18,066 nucleotides of DNA from an uncultured Finegoldia sp. (lineage in GTDB: Bacteria; Bacillota; Clostridia; Tissierellales; Peptoniphilaceae). A program made the translations under genes and the position numbers. Shown piece by piece: positions 13,237 to 18,066 of the stretch. Under the pieces are notes generated by a model that saw only the letters and a list, made by a program, of their open reading frames with translations, was not told the DNA's origin and did not search any database. The stretch's first letter is position 1. Each line of letters begins with the position of its first letter. The DNA lies in NCBI RefSeq assembly GCF_947252345.1, contig NZ_CAMXVC010000034.1:1-18066 (forward strand). Direction: 5' to 3'.

Positions 13237-16200
13237 ATGAAACCATATTCTAAGAAATTTTTAGCCGGTGTGCTATTGTTTTCGTTGGTTTTGCCAAGTG
13301 CGACAACATTTGCGAACAATCAGACAGACAGCACTACATACGCTAAACTTGAAGAACAAGGGGTCAAGAAGGACCAAGAGGTCAAGGTCATCGTTGAAAC
13401 TGATAACAAGCCAGCAATAGAGAAGGAATCCAACATCAAGAGTGCTAGATTTCAACAAGCTGTCAAGTCTTCAGAGTCAGAAGTGAAGAACACTACAGAA
13501 AACATCGATTCAAAATTGAAAAAACAAAACGTCAAGCTCGACAAGGACGAGGAATTTTCAGCTGTCATTACGGGTTTTTCTGCGAAGATAAAAGCAAAGG
13601 ACATCGACAAGTTGATTAATCAACGTGGCGTCAAGAAGGTAACTTTGCAAATGCAGGCGCAACGACCAAAAAATGGCGCATCGCCAAATCTTATGACAGC
13701 GCCTTCTATGATTAAGGCCGATACGTTGTGGAACACTTATCAATTTACAGGCCAAGGAATGCTCGTGAGCATAATCGATACAGGGGTAGACCCTAACCAC
13801 AAGGATATGAAATTATCCACTGACGTCGAGTCCAAATACAAGAGCGAGGCTGATGTCAACAAAGTTATACAGGCAAACGGATTGAGGGGAAAATGGTTCA
13901 GCAGAAAAATCCCTTACGGATACAACTACGCCGATGAGTCGCAAGAAATCAGAGATTCTGGAATAGGCGGATACCACGGAATGCACGTTGCAGGAATAGT
14001 CGCTGCGAATGGCGATGAGAAAGACAAAGGAGTAAGGGGTGTAGCACCAAACGCTCAATTGTTGGCGATGAAAGTTTTCAGCAACGACGCATTGGTGTCT
14101 ACTGTTTACGAAGAAGTGTGGTTGAAGGCGATTGACGATTCCATCAAGCTCGGAGCAGACGTATTGAATATGAGCTTGGGAATGGGCTCGGGTTACAGCA
14201 GAGATGGCGCCTCACCTACAAATGAAGCGTTCAACAAAGCAAAAAAAGCCGGAGTTGTGTGCGCAGTCGCAATGGGCAACGACCGTGTTACAAACTGGGG
14301 AGGCAATGCGAAGACAAACTTGGCGACAAATCCCGACGTAGGTGTGGCAGGTCACCCAGCAGTTACTGACCCATCGTATTCTGTCGCTTCGATGGAAAAC
14401 TTAAAATTGATGGGAAGAAACGTCTTGGTAGAAGGAACAGACATCAAATTGCCTACTGGTAACGCAGAAGGAGAAAACGAAAAATCTTCGACAGATATGG
14501 TCGAATATGTCGACTGTGGAGATGGAAATGCCGATTCAGATTATGATGGCAAAGAAGTAAAAGGCAAAATAGCTCTCGTACAAAGAGGCGCTAGGTCATT
14601 CAACGAAAAGGCTCTTTTAGCCGAATCAAAAGGTGCTGTCGGAATAATAATCTACAACACACCAACTGGTAGTGATTTGTCGACGATGTCAGGAATGGAG
14701 CTTAAAGATTTCCCATCAGTTTTCATCAAAAACAAAGATGGAAATAAATTGTTGGAATTGAAAAAAACAAACGAACACCAAAAAATCCAAATCACTCAAG
14801 TAAAATCCGTTGACAATCCACAAGCAGGACAAATGAGTACATTCTCATCGTGGGGAATCACACCTGATTTGAGATTGAAACCGGACATCGCTGGTGTCGG
14901 AGGAAACATCTACTCGACAGTCAACGACAACAAATACACTTTGATGAGCGGTACATCAATGGCGACTCCACAAGTTGCAGGGGCTAGTGCGTTGGTAATG
15001 CAAAGATTGTACAAAGACGGTTTATTGAAGAGAACTAGTGATGGCAAACCAGACCCACAACAAGAGTTCTTGACAGTTCTTGTGATGATGAACACAGCTA
15101 CACCTGTAAAAGACACAGAAGTAAACGGTGCATCATTGTACACACCAAAACAACAAGGAGCAGGACTTGTCAACCTCGAAAACGCCGTCAAGACGGACGT
15201 AACTATCAAAGCTACAAGCGACAACGACAAAAAAGAAGACGGAAAATTGGAAGTCGGAGAAGTTGGAGAACAATTCAACGCTACATTCAAATTAAAGAAC
15301 TACTCCAAGGATAAGGACATCACATTTACACCAAGATACATCTCATTAAAAGATGAAGTAAAAGATGGTAGATACACTGAACATTCATCAGTTGCAAAAG
15401 AAGAAACATTAGATCCTGTTACAGTACCAGCAAACGGCGAAGTAGAATACAAGGCAACGATATCTACAAAAGATATTGACAAAAATCAATTTGCACAAGG
15501 ATATGTCGTATTTGAATCAAAAGACAACCCAACGCTTTCAATCCCATACACAGGATTCAAAGGCGATTGGTCAGAGCCACAATTCATCGACAATATGCCA
15601 GATTTCAGCGACAAAGTAAACTACGCACCAGTGGTATATCCAGATGGAGGAATCGACAAGACAGGATTTATGAGAAGAAAAACACAAGGCGGATGGGAAT
15701 ACTGGAACGCTTGGAACGTCGACGGAAAACCAACAGTATTCGTCAACGCTAACCAAGAAGACGGATTCAACACAGAAATAACACCTGTCATCTCCGTTAT
15801 GAGAAACGCACTCGATGTAAAATACGACATCTTGGACAGCAAGGGAAAAGTATTGAGAAACTTATTCATCGATCCAGTTCTTCTAAAAGTCAACAGCTTG
15901 TACAAAGGCGGAGACAGCCAATACAGATTCCAATACGTTCCAGCCGGCTCTGCTTGGGATTTTAAAGACAACACAGAAAAATCAGTAGACGAAGGAACAT
16001 ACACTTACCAAATAACAGGCCACATAGATTACAAAAACGCCAAACCACAAAAATATCAGTACAACATCGTAGTCGATAACACAAAACCTGAAATATCCTA
16101 CAAATACGACAAAGACAAAAGAGAACTTACCGTAATCGCAAAAGACGACAGAGCAGGAATATTCAGTGTCGGATACGAAAACAAAAAGACAAATGAATGG

Positions 16201-18066
16201 TACGGACAAACAGTAAGAAGTGACGACGGATTCAAAAACAACGACATCGTCAGAGACTACTCATACACATTCAAAATAGCTGACGGATTTGACCTTGCAA
16301 ACCTTGGAGTATACGCATGGGACAACTCAAGAAATGTCAACAGCGAAAAAGTTGACACCAAAGTCACATCCAACATCGAAATCCAACCGATAGAATTGAA
16401 AGAAAAAGACCCAGTTCCTACAGAAGAACAAATCAAAAAATTCATCAAAGGACTTCCGGACAATGCGACAGTAAAAATCTTGGACAAGAATTTTGACAAC
16501 ACAGAAAAACCGGGCGACTATGAAATGAAAATATCTGTCAAAGTGGGAGACATCGAAACATACTATTGGATTTCTGTTAAAATCAAACCAGAAAAAGAAC
16601 AACCAGAACAACAAGAACCAGAAAAACAACCAGAAAAAGACGATACGCTCTACACAATGCCAGTAATCAAAGTGGAAAGCCCAGACTACTACGAAGCATT
16701 CGGAAAACACGAAGACAAAAAACAAGACGAAAAACAAGATGAGCAAGGGGTAAAACAAGACGAACAAGACAAGGACTCCTACAACAAAATTCACATCAAA
16801 GGAAATGTAACACACATCAACCAAGTGGACGAGTTGACATTGACTGTGACAAAAGACGGCAAAAAGCTCGAAAAAATACCAACACAACCAATCACATTCA
16901 AGAAAGAATCCGACACGACATTCTCGTTTGACCACGAATTGAACATCTCCGAGCTAGAAGACGGCCACGTTTACGGATTGCAAATCAAAGTCAAAGGACA
17001 AAACAAAGAAGGACGCAACCTCGAAGACACAATCACAAGAAAAATCAGAAAAGACTTCGTCGCACCGGAACTCGACTACTCAGTAGAACACACAGATGAA
17101 ACAGCGCCAACAGCGAAGATAACAGCAAAAGCACACGAAAATATGACTTACTTGGAAATGCTTTTGAACAAATCAATGCTCGAAAGAGTCGACAAAACTT
17201 GGGATTGCTTCGAACTAGAAAACGGCGTTGACGGAAAATTTGAAGTGGAAGTTCCATTGGAAATCGGCGAAAACAAATTCCAAATCAAAGCCTACGATGA
17301 TGCCGGCAACGAAACAATCAAAGAAGTTGTCATAAACAGAAAAGACAAGAAAACTGCAAAACCAATCGACAACAAAGACTTGTTGGACAACTTGCTAAAA
17401 GCAAAGGAAATAGCATCTGTACCTGAAAAATACGAAATCACAGACGAACAATTGACTGAACTAAACAAATTGATACAACAAGCAACAGACGTTGTGAAAG
17501 AAAATCAATCACAAGAAAAAATCGACCAAGCAAATAACGACCTAAAAGCAGTTGTCACTAAAATAAAAGAAAAAGAAGTCAAAAAAGAAGACCTACAAAA
17601 CCTTGTCGCTCAAAAAGAACAAGCACAAGAATTGGTGAAAAACAAATCAGAAAACAAATTATCACCACAACAAGAAAAAACATTGAACGACTTGGTAAAA
17701 CAAGCTGAAGAATTGGCGAAAAACAAAGACGCTAAAAAAGAGGAAGTTGACAAATTAGCTAAACAAATAAAAGACGAAATAGCTAAAATAAAAGAAACTC
17801 CAAAACAAACACCAAGCGAAGGCACAACACCGAAAAATACACCACCAATCGTGGTAACAAAACCAGGTGAAGGAACAAAGCCGGGCGAAGGAACAAAACC
17901 GGGCGAAGGAACAAAACCGGGCGAAGGAACAAAACCAGGCGAAGGCACAAAACCAGGTGAAGGAACAAAACCAGGAACAACAAAACCTGGAACAACAAAC
18001 CCAGGAACACCAACACCAAGCACACCAAACTTGCCAAACCCAACAACACCTGCACAAAACAACACA
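13237..18066 (+). CDS. sufA: SufA-like cell-wall subtilisin family protease, C-terminus cut by window edge
   Basis: An open frame of 1610 codons from ATG 13237 (after AAGGGGG) runs off the right edge. Signal peptide: MKPYSKKFLAGVLLFSLVLP, cleaved near TFA-NN. A propeptide-like region (about 45-145) precedes an S8 subtilase domain (about 160-600) with Asp181 in IIDTGVD, His247 in YHGMHVAG, oxyanion Asn348 in AMGN and Ser574 in SGTSMATP. HGMH instead of HGTH is typical of lactocepin-type proteases. A PA domain is inserted at about 410-520. Then come an Fn3-like domain (about 650-770), further beta domains, acidic Gln/Glu/Lys linkers (about 1110-1180), Ig-like modules ending in AYDDAGNET, helical Lys/Gln-rich repeats (about 1370-1525) and six KPGEGT units. 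Known SufA of F. magna is released from the surface and cleaves host peptides and fibrinogen. The wall anchor lies outside the window. Catalytic activity looks intact. Confidence 0.92.
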   Translation, partial: MKPYSKKFLAGVLLFSLVLPSATTFANNQTDSTTYAKLEEQGVKKDQEVKVIVETDNKPAIEKESNIKSARFQQAVKSSESEVKNTTENIDSKLKKQNVKLDKDEEFSAVITGFSAKIKAKDIDKLINQRGVKKVTLQMQAQRPKNGASPNLMTAPSMIKADTLWNTYQFTGQGMLVSIIDTGVDPNHKDMKLSTDVESKYKSEADVNKVIQANGLRGKWFSRKIPYGYNYADESQEIRDSGIGGYHGMHVAGIVAANGDEKDKGVRGVAPNAQLLAMKVFSNDALVSTVYEEVWLKAIDDSIKLGADVLNMSLGMGSGYSRDGASPTNEAFNKAKKAGVVCAVAMGNDRVTNWGGNAKTNLATNPDVGVAGHPAVTDPSYSVASMENLKLMGRNVLVEGTDIKLPTGNAEGENEKSSTDMVEYVDCGDGNADSDYDGKEVKGKIALVQRGARSFNEKALLAESKGAVGIIIYNTPTGSDLSTMSGMELKDFPSVFIKNKDGNKLLELKKTNEHQKIQITQVKSVDNPQAGQMSTFSSWGITPDLRLKPDIAGVGGNIYSTVNDNKYTLMSGTSMATPQVAGASALVMQRLYKDGLLKRTSDGKPDPQQEFLTVLVMMNTATPVKDTEVNGASLYTPKQQGAGLVNLENAVKTDVTIKATSDNDKKEDGKLEVGEVGEQFNATFKLKNYSKDKDITFTPRYISLKDEVKDGRYTEHSSVAKEETLDPVTVPANGEVEYKATISTKDIDKNQFAQGYVVFESKDNPTLSIPYTGFKGDWSEPQFIDNMPDFSDKVNYAPVVYPDGGIDKTGFMRRKTQGGWEYWNAWNVDGKPTVFVNANQEDGFNTEITPVISVMRNALDVKYDILDSKGKVLRNLFIDPVLLKVNSLYKGGDSQYRFQYVPAGSAWDFKDNTEKSVDEGTYTYQITGHIDYKNAKPQKYQYNIVVDNTKPEISYKYDKDKRELTVIAKDDRAGIFSVGYENKKTNEWYGQTVRSDDGFKNNDIVRDYSYTFKIADGFDLANLGVYAWDNSRNVNSEKVDTKVTSNIEIQPIELKEKDPVPTEEQIKKFIKGLPDNATVKILDKNFDNTEKPGDYEMKISVKVGDIETYYWISVKIKPEKEQPEQQEPEKQPEKDDTLYTMPVIKVESPDYYEAFGKHEDKKQDEKQDEQGVKQDEQDKDSYNKIHIKGNVTHINQVDELTLTVTKDGKKLEKIPTQPITFKKESDTTFSFDHELNISELEDGHVYGLQIKVKGQNKEGRNLEDTITRKIRKDFVAPELDYSVEHTDETAPTAKITAKAHENMTYLEMLLNKSMLERVDKTWDCFELENGVDGKFEVEVPLEIGENKFQIKAYDDAGNETIKEVVINRKDKKTAKPIDNKDLLDNLLKAKEIASVPEKYEITDEQLTELNKLIQQATDVVKENQSQEKIDQANNDLKAVVTKIKEKEVKKEDLQNLVAQKEQAQELVKNKSENKLSPQQEKTLNDLVKQAEELAKNKDAKKEEVDKLAKQIKDEIAKIKETPKQTPSEGTTPKNTPPIVVTKPGEGTKPGEGTKPGEGTKPGEGTKPGEGTKPGEGTKPGTTKPGTTNPGTPTPSTPNLPNPTTPAQNNT
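17860..17967 (+). repeat. Six 18-bp units encoding KPGEGT in the protease gene
   Basis: Six consecutive units of the form AAACC(A/G)GG(T/C)GAAGG(A/C)ACA encode KPGEGT, followed by KPGTTKPGTTNPGTPTPSTP. This is the same unit and following sequence as in the left-edge surface protein, in opposite orientation. It presumably spans the cell wall. Confidence 0.95.
17950..18046 (+). repeat. Right arm of the inverted repeat shared by both surface-protein genes
   Basis: This segment encodes KPGTTKPGTTNPGTPTPSTP followed by NLPN near the end of the protease frame. It aligns without gaps with the reverse complement of the left window end. Together with the hexamer units it offers about 200 bases of near-homologous inverted sequence. 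Confidence 0.88.

Noticed and set aside
15567..16004. Overlapping small frames on both strands inside the protease
   Set aside because: No ribosome binding sites, and the continuous protease frame with recognisable domains accounts for the sequence.
16327..16935. 202-codon open frame opposite the protease gene
   Set aside because: It is a Phe/Cys/Val-rich antisense artefact of the Lys/Asp/Glu-rich protease codons, with no start signal or recognisable domain.
17610..18065. Open frames on the minus strand at the right end
   Set aside because: They arise from the low-complexity protease repeat region and show only repeated VPSPGF or similar; not genes.

Overview
The window is low-GC Gram-positive DNA with AGGAGG-type ribosome binding sites, lipobox lipoproteins and very large secreted surface proteins. 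The rightmost gene reads as a SufA-type subtilisin-like protease of Finegoldia magna: lactocepin/C5a-peptidase-like catalytic domain, PA insert, Fn3-like domains and a KPGEGT wall-spanning repeat. I therefore think the window comes from F. magna or a close relative in the Peptoniphilaceae. This assignment rests on recognition only; no search was run.

Layout from left to right. (1) 1-3127, minus strand: a large secreted repeat protein, cut by the left edge. It has tandem 109-residue beta-sandwich-like repeats, a cysteine-containing distal region and ten KPGEGT units. (2) 3206-3736, minus: a rhodanese-domain lipoprotein. (3) 3967-4170, plus: the N-terminal stub of a NhaP2/CvrA-type cation/proton antiporter, probably a deletion remnant. 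(4) 4247-5428, plus: a CDF exporter with the Asn-Asp/Asp-Asp metal site of MntE manganese exporters. (5) 5429-5922: an intergenic region with a terminator, a near-consensus promoter and a long leader holding a perfect 19-bp tandem duplication. (6) 5923-11329, plus: a complete five-gene oligopeptide/dipeptide ABC importer operon (binding protein, two permeases, two ATPases), closed by two terminators. (7) 11449-11706, minus: a small membrane protein of unknown function. (8) 11774-12304, plus: a secreted phospholipase A2-like protein. (9) 12336-12839, minus: an ECF-transporter S component. (10) 13237-18066, plus: the SufA-like protease, cut by the right edge after 1610 codons.

How the genes may work together (inference). 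The protease, the repeat protein and the phospholipase A2-like protein are all exported and face the host. The peptide importer could take up peptides released by the protease. The Mn exporter, ECF component and rhodanese lipoprotein are ordinary nutrient, metal and sulfur functions.

The most distinctive features are three. The first is the phospholipase A2-like protein, whose animal-type signature is nearly intact. The second is the near-identical, inverted C-terminal coding sequence at the two window ends, which brackets about 18 kb. The third is the mosaic pattern among the 109-residue repeats, which suggests gene conversion. No RNA gene, CRISPR array, insertion sequence or prophage gene was recognised.
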